From the NCBI RefSeq assembly GCF_040361435.1, contig NZ_APNL01000021.1, positions 1 through 64,000 on the forward strand: a stretch of DNA of 64,000 nucleotides, read 5' to 3'. The first letter of the stretch is position 1. Each line of letters starts with the position of its first letter. The notes beneath the pieces are model-generated. The model saw only the letters and a program-made list of their open reading frames with translations, was not told the DNA's origin and made no database searches. This stretch comes from Salinisphaera sp002433465. GTDB lineage: Bacteria > Pseudomonadota > Gammaproteobacteria > Nevskiales > Salinisphaeraceae. Position numbers and translations under genes: made by a program. Shown piece after piece: positions 48,323 through 56,048 of this stretch.

Positions 48323-48417
48323 TTGCCCACCCGATAAATCATCTGTTTCCGTGCCGGGTTAACAGGACCCGGTGCGAGGCAGAGCAGCCCGCCCTACAAG
48401 GCCTCGCGGGCGTCGCC

Positions 48418-48459
48418 TTGACCCAGATCAATGTATGGGGCCCAGGCGCACGCGATCAT
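48418..48459 (+). promoter_or_regulatory. FNR/ANR-dependent promoter of the DNR-like gene
   Basis: TTGACCCAGATCAA at 48418-48431 matches the FNR/ANR consensus TTGAT-N4-ATCAA at nine of ten positions. A -10-like GATCAT lies at 48454-48459, exactly where a class II promoter (activator centred at -41.5) would place it. Start site predicted near 48466. Confidence 0.65.
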
Positions 48460-48556
48460 CGCGTGATGAATCCAGTTTTCGTATCGGTGCATGGCCGCAC
48501 GGTGGCCCTTATCCGGGTCGCGCGAAGCGTGACACGGCTGACGGCGGGTCGTGGCG

Positions 48557-49285
48557 ATGGCTGTTAACGATAGCGTTGCCGCACGCGAGATACGCACGGC
48601 CCTCGCGCCCCAGTATTTCCTCGAAGGCATGTCGGAGGTGCGCCGGGCGCGCCTGTTGAACAGTGCCAGTACCCATGCTTTTGCGGCCGGCCAGACGCTG
48701 TTTCATCGCGGCGATATGGCCGAAAGCTTCTTCGTCGTGCTCGAGGGTCGGGTCAAGCTCTATCGGCTATCCATCGACGGCGACGAAAAGATCATGGGCC
48801 TGGTCGGCGCCGGCGAGAGCTTTGGCGAGGGCATACTGTTCATGGACCCCGCGCGTTACCCGGTCAGCGCGCAGGCGCTGGAGAACAGCCGTGTGGTGGC
48901 GATCAATCGCGCCGATTATCTCGACGAAATCCAGCATTGCTCTACCACCTGCATGGCGGTGATGCACAAGCTTACCGCCCGTATCGAACGCCTGCTCGAC
49001 GAGGTCGAGTCGCTCACGCTCAAGGACAGCCGCTATCGCGTGGTCAACTACCTGCTGGAGCTGATCCCCGAGCGGGCAACCGGGCCGGTACAGCTGTGTC
49101 TGCCCACCTCGAAGAGCGCGATCGCAGGGCGTTTGGCGATTCGCGCGGAAACGTTTTCGCGCACGCTGCGTCAACTCGCCGAGAACGGCACGATCGTGCT
49201 GTGCGGGGGCCGCATGATCGAGGTGCCCAACCCAAAAGTTCTGCGCCATGCCCTGCGTGCCAAATCCGCGGGCGTGGCCTCGTGA
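48557..49285 (+). CDS. dnr: DNR-like Crp/Fnr family transcriptional regulator
   Basis: 242 residues. A cyclic-nucleotide-binding-like domain (GQTLFHRGDMAESFFVVLEGRVKLYRLSIDGDEKIM, then GEGILFMDPARYPVSAQAL) is joined by a long helix to a winged helix (SAIAGRLAIRAETFSRTLRQLAENGTIVL). The FNR cysteine cluster is missing. Overall pattern is close to Pseudomonas DNR, a haem-based nitric oxide sensor that activates denitrification genes. As in Pseudomonas, an ANR box lies upstream. GGCGGG at 48543-48548 favours ATG 48557 over GTG 48551. No denitrification genes are in the window, so the ligand is inferred. Confidence 0.82.
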   Translation: MAVNDSVAAREIRTALAPQYFLEGMSEVRRARLLNSASTHAFAAGQTLFHRGDMAESFFVVLEGRVKLYRLSIDGDEKIMGLVGAGESFGEGILFMDPARYPVSAQALENSRVVAINRADYLDEIQHCSTTCMAVMHKLTARIERLLDEVESLTLKDSRYRVVNYLLELIPERATGPVQLCLPTSKSAIAGRLAIRAETFSRTLRQLAENGTIVLCGGRMIEVPNPKVLRHALRAKSAGVAS

Positions 49286-49416
49286 GCGTCTTTATTCGAG
49301 CAGCGTCGGGTCGATCGCGTCCCGTCGTTGCCGCATTCAACGGCCCGGCTGCGCGCATCGTTTAACCACGAGGGGCGCCAGCCGGTCATCTTGTTTATTC
49401 ATGCGAGGTATGGCCA

Positions 49417-50010
49417 ATGAATCCGCCCGATAGCGCAGATCCGGTCCGGGGGCTGATCGACTGGATCGCCGCGGCCGGTGTACGCGGCGAGCCCGATCCG
49501 CAAACCGCGACCCTGGCAACGGTGGACCCGGCATTTGCCCGGCCGAGCGTGCGCACGATCAACGTCCAGATCGACGCCGATTCGCTGGTGTTCTTCGTCA
49601 ACGCCCATACCGGCAAGGGCCAGCAGCTGCAGTGGCATCCCTATGTTGCGCTTTGCTTTTTCTGGCACGGTCTACAGCAGCAAATCACCGTGGAAGGCGT
49701 GGTCGAGGCGCTCGAGGCAGGCGACGCGGACCGGCTTTGGGCACAGCGCTCGCGCGACAGCCAGCTCACCGCCCGCAGTTCGCAACAGCAGGCCGTGTTC
49801 GGCGATCCCGAGGCCTTTCGGCAGCGGCGCGAGCAGGAACGCCAGAGCTACGACTTCGAGCACGTGCCCCGTCCGCAGAACTGGGTCGGCTACCGGTTGC
49901 TTGCTACCCGCCTGGAGTTCTGGGCGGCAGGATGGCACCGCCAGCATCCGCGCTGGCTGTTCGAGCGTGCGCCGGAGGGCGGCTGGCAGTCCAGCGTGCA
50001 GGAGCCCTGA
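49417..50010 (+). CDS. Pyridoxamine 5'-phosphate oxidase family protein, PdxH-like
   Basis: 197 residues with the PdxH split-barrel pattern: VFFVNAHTGKGQQLQWHPYVALCFFW, then RDSQLTARSSQQQAVF near 110, and the C-terminal PRPQNWVGYRLLATRLEFWAAGWHRQHPRWLFER. PdxH uses FMN to oxidise pyridoxine or pyridoxamine phosphate to pyridoxal phosphate. The C-terminal GYRL, EFW, HR residues that bind substrate and FMN are present. It is shorter than E. coli PdxH (218) at the N-terminus. Could be the housekeeping enzyme or a paralogue tied to the neighbouring regulator. Confidence 0.82.
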   Translation: MNPPDSADPVRGLIDWIAAAGVRGEPDPQTATLATVDPAFARPSVRTINVQIDADSLVFFVNAHTGKGQQLQWHPYVALCFFWHGLQQQITVEGVVEALEAGDADRLWAQRSRDSQLTARSSQQQAVFGDPEAFRQRREQERQSYDFEHVPRPQNWVGYRLLATRLEFWAAGWHRQHPRWLFERAPEGGWQSSVQEP

Positions 50011-50016
50011 ATAGAC

Positions 50017-50041
50017 AACGCCCGGCGAAGCCGGGCGTTTT
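50017..50041. terminator. Bidirectional terminator between the PdxH-like and usp genes
   Basis: AACGCCCGGC (50017-50026), loop GAA, GCCGGGCGTT (50030-50039), then TT. The flanking A- and T-tracts let it work on both strands; it lies between two convergent genes. Confidence 0.85.
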
Positions 50042-50058
50042 CGTGACAAGCTGGTCGC

Positions 50059-50502
50059 TCAGCTCCACTCCCAGCAGTCGCTGTGGTGCAGCACCAGAAC
50101 GCTCGCGCGTGCACGTCGCACCACCCGGTCTGCGGTGCCGCCGAGTACCAGGTCGCGCACCTTCGGATCGTGCGAGGCGATGGCGATCAGCCCGGCACCG
50201 AGATCCTGCGCACGTTTGACGATGGTCTGGGCGATGGGCCCGATCACCGCTTCGCTGGTCCAGTGGATGTCGTCGGCGTACTCGAGTCGGGCCAGCTCTT
50301 CGAGCTGCGACTCGGTCAGCTTCTGCGCTTCGCCCACGAAGTTGTGCGGCACATAGGGCCATACCGAGATTTCCGTCGGCACCACGCTAAGCAAATGAAG
50401 CTTGGCGTGGTGCCGACGGGCCAGCGTCGTCGTAGCCGAAAAGATCAAATCGAAGTTCGCCTCGTGTGCGAGATCGATCGGTACGAGGATGCAGTTCTTC
50501 AT
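50059..50502 (-). CDS. Universal stress protein, UspA family (second of a pair)
   Basis: 147 residues. Usp fold start ILVPIDLAHEANFDLIFSAT, a central IASHDPK segment, and the ATP-binding-like loop GGTADRVVRRARASVLVLH near the C-terminus. The tail ends with Trp-rich CWEWS. Follows its paralogue by 51 bases on the same strand, so both are probably expressed from the FNR/ANR promoter at 51064-51105. In Pseudomonas several Usp proteins support anaerobic survival under ANR control. Confidence 0.88.
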   Translation of the reverse strand: MKNCILVPIDLAHEANFDLIFSATTTLARRHHAKLHLLSVVPTEISVWPYVPHNFVGEAQKLTESQLEELARLEYADDIHWTSEAVIGPIAQTIVKRAQDLGAGLIAIASHDPKVRDLVLGGTADRVVRRARASVLVLHHSDCWEWS

Positions 50503-50553
50503 ATCGGCACTCGCGCAAAGGGTCGGTGGTGCTCCGGCCGGACTGGAATGCGA

Positions 50554-51036
50554 TCAGTCCGACAGCGGGTCGCGGCTTTCGTCGTGGATCTCGGCGGCAT
50601 GGGGTTCGCGTTTCTGGCGTACCACCAGAACCGAGTGCTGCGAATGCTTGACCACCTGGCTGGCGATGCTGCCCAACAGCACGTCCCAGAACTTCGGGTT
50701 GTGGGACGCCATGACGATGAGATCGACGCCGAAGTGGTCGGCACGACGCACGATCGTGCGGGCCACCGGGCCCACGCGCACGTCGACCTGCCAGTTACCG
50801 TCTTCGCCCAGGTATTGCCGGCCGACGCGTTCGAGCTGTGCATGCGCGGTTTCGCCGAGTTTGCGCACATAATCGGTGCCGACGTAAGGAAAGTCGCCGG
50901 CATCAATCTGCGGAATGACGCTCAACAGCACGACCGTCGCGCCGGTATTGCCGGCCACGCGTTTGACGTTTTCGAACACGCTCTCGAAAACCGCGTCCTG
51001 ATTCAGGTCCAGCGGTACAAGGATGGTCTGTGACAT
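50554..51036 (-). CDS. Universal stress protein, UspA family (first of a pair)
   Basis: 160 residues. Start MSQTILVPLDLNQDAVFESVF, then VRVGPVARTIVRRADHFGVDLIVMASHNPKF near 85-115 and LLGSIASQVVKHSQHSVLVVRQ, the nucleotide-loop region of Usp proteins (the loop reads GSIASQVV). Ribosome binding site AAGGAG precedes the ATG at 51036. A perfect FNR/ANR palindrome lies 56 bases upstream, so strong induction under low oxygen is expected. Confidence 0.9.
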   Translation of the reverse strand: MSQTILVPLDLNQDAVFESVFENVKRVAGNTGATVVLLSVIPQIDAGDFPYVGTDYVRKLGETAHAQLERVGRQYLGEDGNWQVDVRVGPVARTIVRRADHFGVDLIVMASHNPKFWDVLLGSIASQVVKHSQHSVLVVRQKREPHAAEIHDESRDPLSD

Positions 51037-51063
51037 ATCGATCTCCTTTTCTTGTGTACTTGC

Positions 51064-51105
51064 AGTATTACGTCGTCGCCGGATGCAGGGCTTGATCTAG
51101 ATCAA
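51064..51105 (-). promoter_or_regulatory. Perfect FNR/ANR box and -10 of the usp operon
   Basis: TTGATCTAGATCAA at 51092-51105 is a perfect palindrome identical to the FNR/ANR half-site consensus. On the minus strand AATACT (51069-51064) is the -10. The box centre (51098.5) is 41.5 bases from the predicted start at 51057, the textbook class II geometry. The promoter would fire when the oxygen sensor is in its clustered, oxygen-free form. Confidence 0.88.
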
Positions 51106-51282
51106 AGGCCGATGAGTGGCGCAACATGAAATTCGCGGGCTGATGGATGGCGGATCGGTTGCAGTCTGAAGTTGAGCAATCTGCGCCGAGCGCCAGTGGT
51201 TCGGATGCGCGTCGATGCGGGGTGCAGCAACGCCTGATGGGCCGCCATGGCGAACAACGGTGGGGCGAGCACGAGGTCGGCC

Positions 51283-51313
51283 CCGCCGCAGCCAGCAGCG
51301 CTGGCTGCGGCGG
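51283..51313. repeat. Strong hairpin downstream of ompW
   Basis: CCGCCGCAGCCAG (51283-51295) pairs over 13 bases with CTGGCTGCGGCGG (51301-51313), loop CAGCG. It lies 11 bases past the ompW stop. No T-run on the minus strand, so it may act as a 3' stabiliser or Rho-assisted terminator. Confidence 0.5.
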
Positions 51314-51324
51314 TGTCGTAACGG

Positions 51325-52005
51325 CTAGAAGCGATAGCCCAGCGCGAGGGTGTAGACCCAGGGGTCGATATCCACGTCGACGTGGGTGCTGCCGGTGGCG
51401 GTACGCACCTCGGCGGTTGTATCGATCTGCAGATAGCGCACGTCGGCGTTGATCAACCAGCGGTCGTTGAGTGCGTAGTCCACGCCCACCTGTGCGGCCG
51501 GGCCGAAGGAGTCGTCCAGCTCGATCTTCTCGATGCCCAGCGCCCGTGCCTCGTCCGAGACGTCTTCCGAAAAGAAGAACGTGTAGTTCAGCCCCAGGCC
51601 AACATAGGGCGTGAATGCCGACTCGTTGTTGAAGCGGTACTGCAGGCTCAGAGTGGGCGGCAGGTGCTTGATATCGCCCAGCGGGGCGCCGTCGAGCGCG
51701 CCGCCGCTGAGAGTGAGGTCGTGCTCGAAGGGCGAGGCGCCCAGCAGTTCGACCGCCAGATTGTCGCTGAGCAGATAGGCGATGGTCAGTCCGAATTGCG
51801 GCTCGGAGCTCACGGCCACGTCCGTGCCCTGAAGCGCGGGCGCAAGTTCGCCGTTACGGCTCGAGGTGTCATCGTTGGGGGCGACGTAGGTTACGCCGCC
51901 GCGCACGATCCAATCGCCGGCTTCGGCATGGGCCACGCCCGCGATGAATACCGAGGTCAGGGCAAGGGCCGCGGGGGCGATTACGGCACGCGGGAAAGAC
52001 GTCAT
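51325..52005 (-). CDS. ompW: Outer membrane protein OmpW
   Basis: 226 residues with a signal peptide (cleavage after VAHA, about residue 27) and an eight-stranded beta-barrel pattern. Family marks are WIVRGGVTYVAP after the signal, TLSLQYRFNNESAFTPYVGLGLNYTFFF in the centre, and the C-terminal DPWVYTLALGYRF ending in Phe for outer membrane insertion. OmpW forms a hydrophobic channel and in enteric bacteria rises with low oxygen under FNR. An FNR box lies 68 bases upstream of its start. Confidence 0.93.
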   Translation of the reverse strand: MTSFPRAVIAPAALALTSVFIAGVAHAEAGDWIVRGGVTYVAPNDDTSSRNGELAPALQGTDVAVSSEPQFGLTIAYLLSDNLAVELLGASPFEHDLTLSGGALDGAPLGDIKHLPPTLSLQYRFNNESAFTPYVGLGLNYTFFFSEDVSDEARALGIEKIELDDSFGPAAQVGVDYALNDRWLINADVRYLQIDTTAEVRTATGSTHVDVDIDPWVYTLALGYRF

Positions 52006-52072
52006 GGCAGGGCTCCTGTTCTATGGTTTAAGCGTCTGGAGAACAGGTTGGCGGGGTTGCGCTGCGGCCGTG

Positions 52073-52112
52073 TTGATTTAGGTCAATAAAGGCGCCGACG
52101 TCGGCTCATAAT
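52073..52112. promoter_or_regulatory. FNR/ANR box in the ompW-anr divergent region, with -10 for anr
   Basis: TTGATTTAGGTCAA at 52073-52086 matches nine of ten FNR consensus bases. Toward anr, CATAAT at 52107-52112 is a good -10 that puts the box at about -40, so autoregulation is plausible. Toward ompW no good -10 stands at the -41.5 distance, but the box could still act from farther upstream. Confidence 0.7.
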
Positions 52113-52243
52113 TGGATTGTGTGCTAATAGGTGCGCCGCAATGCGCTCGCGCGCGACTAAAGAAGCCTGAAAATCGCGCGGTATTCGGCTAGGATTGCAA
52201 GGTTATACGCGCGTTTTTTATTTTGAACCCCAGAGCAACCCCA

Positions 52244-52990
52244 ATGCCGCCACTCTCCCAGCAAATGCAGCAGTTGAGCGAAACGTGCAGTCATTGCTCG
52301 TTGCGCTATCTGTGTTTGCCCGACCATCTCGATACGCATGATCTCGAAAAGCTCGAGCGTCTGGTCGATTCGGGCGCGCCGGTGGTGGCCGACACCGAGC
52401 TGTTCGCCCAGGGCGACGGCCTGACCCACATCTATGCCGTACGCGACGGCTCCGCCAAGACTGTGCGCATCGACGAGGAAGGCTTCGAACAGATCCTGGG
52501 TTTCTACTATCCGGGCGACATCCTCGGCTTCGACGGTTTTGCCGATCAGCACCACCACTGCAGCGCGGTGGCCCTGGAAACCAGCCATTTCTGTCGTATC
52601 CCGGTCGACCAGCTCGATGCGTTGGTCGACGAGCTGCCGAGCCTGCGCCAGCGCCTGACGCGTCTGATGAGCCAGGTGCTCTCCGAAGACGGACGCATGA
52701 TGCTGACCCTGGGCCGCAAGGACAGCGAAGGCCGTATCAGCAGCCTGCTGCTGGGGCTGAGCCGCCGGCGCGCACTTCGCGGTATGCCGGCCACCACCGT
52801 GCCTTTGAACATGAAGCGTGCCGATCTGGCCAACTTTCTTTCCATGCGCCTGGAAACGGTCAGCCGCGTACTCACGCGGCTGCAACGTGCACAGATCATC
52901 AAAGTGTCGCAGCACCGGGTTGAAATTCTCGATCGCGACGCCCTGCGCGAGCGCTCGAGCCGCGGCGCCTGGGTAGCGGATCAATCGTGA
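52244..52990 (+). CDS. anr: Oxygen-sensing transcriptional regulator of the FNR/ANR type
   Basis: 248 residues. The N-terminal CSHCSLRYLCLP has the Cys-x2-Cys-x5-Cys of FNR, and the fourth ligand is in ETSHFCRIP, where E. coli has Cys122. Together they hold an oxygen-labile 4Fe-4S cluster. The DNA-binding helix RADLANFLSMRLETVSRVLTRLQ has the E--SR residues that read TTGAT half-sites, matching the three boxes in this region. ATG 52244 preferred; a TTG at 52223 is in frame. Called anr rather than fnr because the context is pseudomonad-like. Confidence 0.93.
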   Translation: MPPLSQQMQQLSETCSHCSLRYLCLPDHLDTHDLEKLERLVDSGAPVVADTELFAQGDGLTHIYAVRDGSAKTVRIDEEGFEQILGFYYPGDILGFDGFADQHHHCSAVALETSHFCRIPVDQLDALVDELPSLRQRLTRLMSQVLSEDGRMMLTLGRKDSEGRISSLLLGLSRRRALRGMPATTVPLNMKRADLANFLSMRLETVSRVLTRLQRAQIIKVSQHRVEILDRDALRERSSRGAWVADQS

Positions 52991-53099
52991 CTGTCGCATG
53001 TCGGGCGGATATACCCGCTCGCGCGTGGGCAAGCGCCTTGCACGATCGTTTACACTACGGCGCTTGCTTGAACTCGCCCGAAAACGGGCCGGACGGGTC

Positions 53100-54482
53100 A
53101 TGACCAGCGCGACTCAACCCAAGGTCTTCGTTCAGACCTGGGGCTGCCAGATGAACGAATACGACTCGGCCAAGATGGTCGAGGTGCTGCGCAAGCAGCG
53201 CAACGCCGAGCGCGTAAACACGCCGGAAGAAGCCGACATCATCCTGCTCAACACCTGTTCGATCCGCGAAAAGGCCGCGGAGAAGGTGTTTTCGCAGCTC
53301 GGGCGCTGGCGCGAACTCAAGGCCGAGCGTCCCGATATCGTGATCGGCGTCGGCGGCTGCGTGGCCTCCCAGGAAGGCCATGCGATTCGCGAGCGCGCGC
53401 CGTTCGTGGACATGGTGTTCGGCCCGCAGACGCTGCACCGGCTGCCGGAGATGCTGGACGCGGTCCAGGACAACGGCGCCGGCATCGTCGATATCGCCTT
53501 CCCGGAAATCGACAAGTTCGACCACATGCCGCCGGCCAAGGCCGAGGGCGCCACGGCGTTCGTGTCGATCATGGAAGGCTGTTCGAAATACTGCAGCTTC
53601 TGTGTCGTGCCCTACACGCGCGGTGAAGAAATCTCGCGTCCCTTCGACGACGTGATTCTGGAGGTCGCGGAACTGGCCGAGCAGGGCGTGAAGGAAATCA
53701 CCCTGTTGGGCCAGAACGTGAACGGCTATCGCGGGCCGATGGAAGACGGCTCGATCTGCGATCTGGCCATGCTGGTGGAATTCGTGGCCGAGATCGACGG
53801 CATCGAGCGTATTCGCTATACCACCAGCCACCCGCTGGAATTCTCGGATGCGCTCATCGAAGCCTATGCGCGCGTGCCCAAGCTCGCCAACTACCTGCAT
53901 CTGCCCGTGCAGTCGGGTTCGGATACGGTGCTGGCGGATATGAAACGCGGCTACACGGCCGATCATTTTCGCGAGCGCATCGCCAAGCTGCGCGCGGTAC
54001 GCCCGGATATCAGCCTGTCGACCGATATCATCGTCGGCCATCCGGGCGAGGGCGAGGCCGAGTTCAAGGCCACCATGCAGCTGGTCGAAGACATGCGCTT
54101 CGACGCGGCGTTCTCCTTCGTCTACAGCAAGCGTCCGGGCACGCCGGCCGCGGACATGACCGACGACACCCCGCGCGAGGTCAAGAAGGCGCGCCTGGCG
54201 CGTCTGCAGGCCCGTATCGCAGAGTTCAACCGCCAGTACATGCAGGACATGATCGGTACCACCCAGCGTGTGCTGGTCGAACGCGAGTCCAAGCGCGGCG
54301 GCGGCCAGATGGCCGGGCGTACCGACTCCAACCGCTGGGTGAACTTCGACGGCCACCCGCGCATGGCCGGGCATTTCCTGGAAGTCGAAATCACCGAAGC
54401 GCTCGACAACTCGCTGCGGGGTCGCGTCGTGACCCGCGAGGATCATGCGCCCATGCCCGATCTCGCGGCCGCGGCCGGCTGA
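53100..54482 (+). CDS. miaB: tRNA-2-methylthio-N6-isopentenyladenosine synthase MiaB
   Basis: Radical-SAM methylthiotransferase that modifies A37 of tRNAs; 460 residues from ATG 53100. Three N-terminal cluster cysteines lie in FVQTWGCQMNEYDS, LLNTCSIREKA and GVGGCVAS. The radical-SAM triad is CSKYCSFCVVPYTRG near 155. The C-terminal TRAM domain includes RTDSNRWVNFDG. The frame is open upstream to 52998 but the standard start is MTSATQPKVFVQTWGCQ. Confidence 0.96.
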   Translation: MTSATQPKVFVQTWGCQMNEYDSAKMVEVLRKQRNAERVNTPEEADIILLNTCSIREKAAEKVFSQLGRWRELKAERPDIVIGVGGCVASQEGHAIRERAPFVDMVFGPQTLHRLPEMLDAVQDNGAGIVDIAFPEIDKFDHMPPAKAEGATAFVSIMEGCSKYCSFCVVPYTRGEEISRPFDDVILEVAELAEQGVKEITLLGQNVNGYRGPMEDGSICDLAMLVEFVAEIDGIERIRYTTSHPLEFSDALIEAYARVPKLANYLHLPVQSGSDTVLADMKRGYTADHFRERIAKLRAVRPDISLSTDIIVGHPGEGEAEFKATMQLVEDMRFDAAFSFVYSKRPGTPAADMTDDTPREVKKARLARLQARIAEFNRQYMQDMIGTTQRVLVERESKRGGGQMAGRTDSNRWVNFDGHPRMAGHFLEVEITEALDNSLRGRVVTREDHAPMPDLAAAAG

Positions 54483-54491
54483 TCGGCCACG

Positions 54492-55496
54492 TTGCCAACC
54501 CGACAAAGCATCTTGAACGAATCCATCCGCAAGACCCTGGAACTGGACCCGCCGGATACCACCCGGCTGGCTTATCTGTGTGGCCCGCAAGACCAGCATC
54601 TGCGCCTGATCGAGCGGACACTGGACGTGCAGGTGCACAACCGCGGCCATCTGTTTCAGGTAGAGGGCAGCGAAGGCGCCGCGACGGCGGCCATCGACGC
54701 CCTCAACGAGCTTTATAGCGCCACCGCGGCCGGCGAAATTGGCCCGGATCGGGTGCATATCGTGGCCCGCACGGCCGAGCGCGAGCTGCGCGGCGAGGCC
54801 CAGGGCGGGGCGTCCGAACCCCGCGACGTCGTCATCAAGACCCGTCTGGGTCTGGTACGCGGGCGCGGGCCGAGTCAGCGCCGCTATCTGGCCAATCTCG
54901 CCGACAACGACCTGAACTTCGGCATCGGCCCGGCCGGTACCGGCAAGACCTATCTGGCCGTGGCCGCGGCCGTCGATGCGCTGGAGTCCGAGCGCGTGCG
55001 CCGTCTGCTGCTGGTGCGCCCGGCGGTGGAAGCCGGGGAACGGCTGGGTTTTCTGCCCGGCGATCTGGCCCAGAAGATCGACCCCTATCTGCGCCCGCTC
55101 TACGACGCGCTCTATGAAATGCTCGGTTTCGATCGGGTGGGGCGTCTGATCGAGCGCAACGTCATCGAGATCGCGCCGCTGGCCTATATGCGCGGGCGCA
55201 CCCTCAACGAAGCGTTCATCATTCTCGACGAAGCGCAGAACACCACCATCGAGCAGATGAAGATGTTTCTGACCCGTATCGGCTTTGGTTCGACTGCCGT
55301 GGTCACGGGCGACATGACCCAGGTGGATCTGCCCGTGGCCAAGAAATCGGGCCTGCGCCATGCGGTGCGTCTGCTCCAGGATATCGAGGGCATCAGCGTG
55401 ACCAAGTTCTCGGCGCGCGACGTGGTGCGCCACCCGCTGGTCCAGCGCATCGTCCAGGCCTACGATCGCGAAAGCGAAGCGGGCGAGCACAGCTAA
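54492..55496 (+). CDS. ybeZ: PhoH-like ATPase YbeZ
   Basis: 334 residues. N-terminal KH-like region (HLRLIERTLDVQVHNRGHLFQVEG), then the PhoH ATPase with Walker A GPAGTGKTYLAVAAAV near 146, DEAQNTTIEQMKMFLTRIG as Walker B near 245, and VVTGDMTQVDLP. Acts with YbeY in rRNA metabolism. No ATG is available: TTG 54492 or TTG 54513 must serve; the latter gives an N-terminus closer to homologues. Part of the miaB-ybeZ-ybeY-corC-lnt series. Confidence 0.93.
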   Translation: MPTRQSILNESIRKTLELDPPDTTRLAYLCGPQDQHLRLIERTLDVQVHNRGHLFQVEGSEGAATAAIDALNELYSATAAGEIGPDRVHIVARTAERELRGEAQGGASEPRDVVIKTRLGLVRGRGPSQRRYLANLADNDLNFGIGPAGTGKTYLAVAAAVDALESERVRRLLLVRPAVEAGERLGFLPGDLAQKIDPYLRPLYDALYEMLGFDRVGRLIERNVIEIAPLAYMRGRTLNEAFIILDEAQNTTIEQMKMFLTRIGFGSTAVVTGDMTQVDLPVAKKSGLRHAVRLLQDIEGISVTKFSARDVVRHPLVQRIVQAYDRESEAGEHS

Positions 55497-55507
55497 GCGG
55501 CAACCGC

Positions 55508-55975
55508 ATGGATATCGAACTCGCGCTGGACTGCGCGCCGGGCATCCACGCGCCCGATACCGACATGCTCGAACGCGCCGCAGCGGCTGCGCTGCGCGGG
55601 GCATCGTGCAGCGAAGACGTGGCTTATGAACTCGCCGTTTGTCTTGTAGACGAGGGCGAATCCGCGCGACTGAACGGCGACTATCGCGACAAGCCGTATG
55701 CCACCAACGTGCTGTCATTCCCTGCCGGCGCCGAATTGCCGGGCCTGACCGTGCTCGGCGATCTGGTGATCTGCATGCCGGTCATCGCGCGTGAAGCGAA
55801 AGAGCAGGGCAAGAGCGACGTCGCACATCTGTCGCATATGGTGGTACACGGGGTCCTGCACTTGCTCGGCTATGACCATATCGGCGACGATGAAGCCGAA
55901 ACCATGGAGGCGATCGAGCGCGACGTGATGGCCGAGCTTGGCCACGACGATCCTTACCGCGTGCTCGGCGTCTGA
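55508..55975 (+). CDS. ybeY: Endoribonuclease / rRNA maturation factor YbeY
   Basis: 155 residues. The zinc motif HxxxHxxxxxH is seen in HGVLHLLGYDHIGDDEAETME near 116-136; YRDKPYATNVLSFPAG is the second family mark. YbeY matures 16S rRNA 3' ends and takes part in late 70S quality control. Starts 11 bases after ybeZ. Confidence 0.95.
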   Translation: MDIELALDCAPGIHAPDTDMLERAAAAALRGASCSEDVAYELAVCLVDEGESARLNGDYRDKPYATNVLSFPAGAELPGLTVLGDLVICMPVIAREAKEQGKSDVAHLSHMVVHGVLHLLGYDHIGDDEAETMEAIERDVMAELGHDDPYRVLGV

Positions 55976-56048
55976 ACGAATACCGCAGGCCGTAGGGCCG
56001 AGCCAGATAGACAGGCTTGAGAGGAGGGCGCGGCTGCGGCCGCATGCG

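Larger units (their letters stand above)
48158..48550. other. Regulatory intergenic stretch between ssb and the DNR-like gene
   Basis: 393 bases without a gene. It holds a weak terminator-like hairpin (48247-48260 plus T-rich tract), a strong GC hairpin (48299-48322), an FNR/ANR box (48418-48431) and a near-perfect palindrome over the predicted -10 (48449-48465). The short frames here are not genes. Confidence 0.6.

Noticed and set aside
53055..55718. An 887-codon open frame on the minus strand opposite miaB, ybeZ and ybeY
   Set aside because: It is the shadow of high-GC coding sequence on the other strand; the plus-strand genes have all their catalytic motifs.
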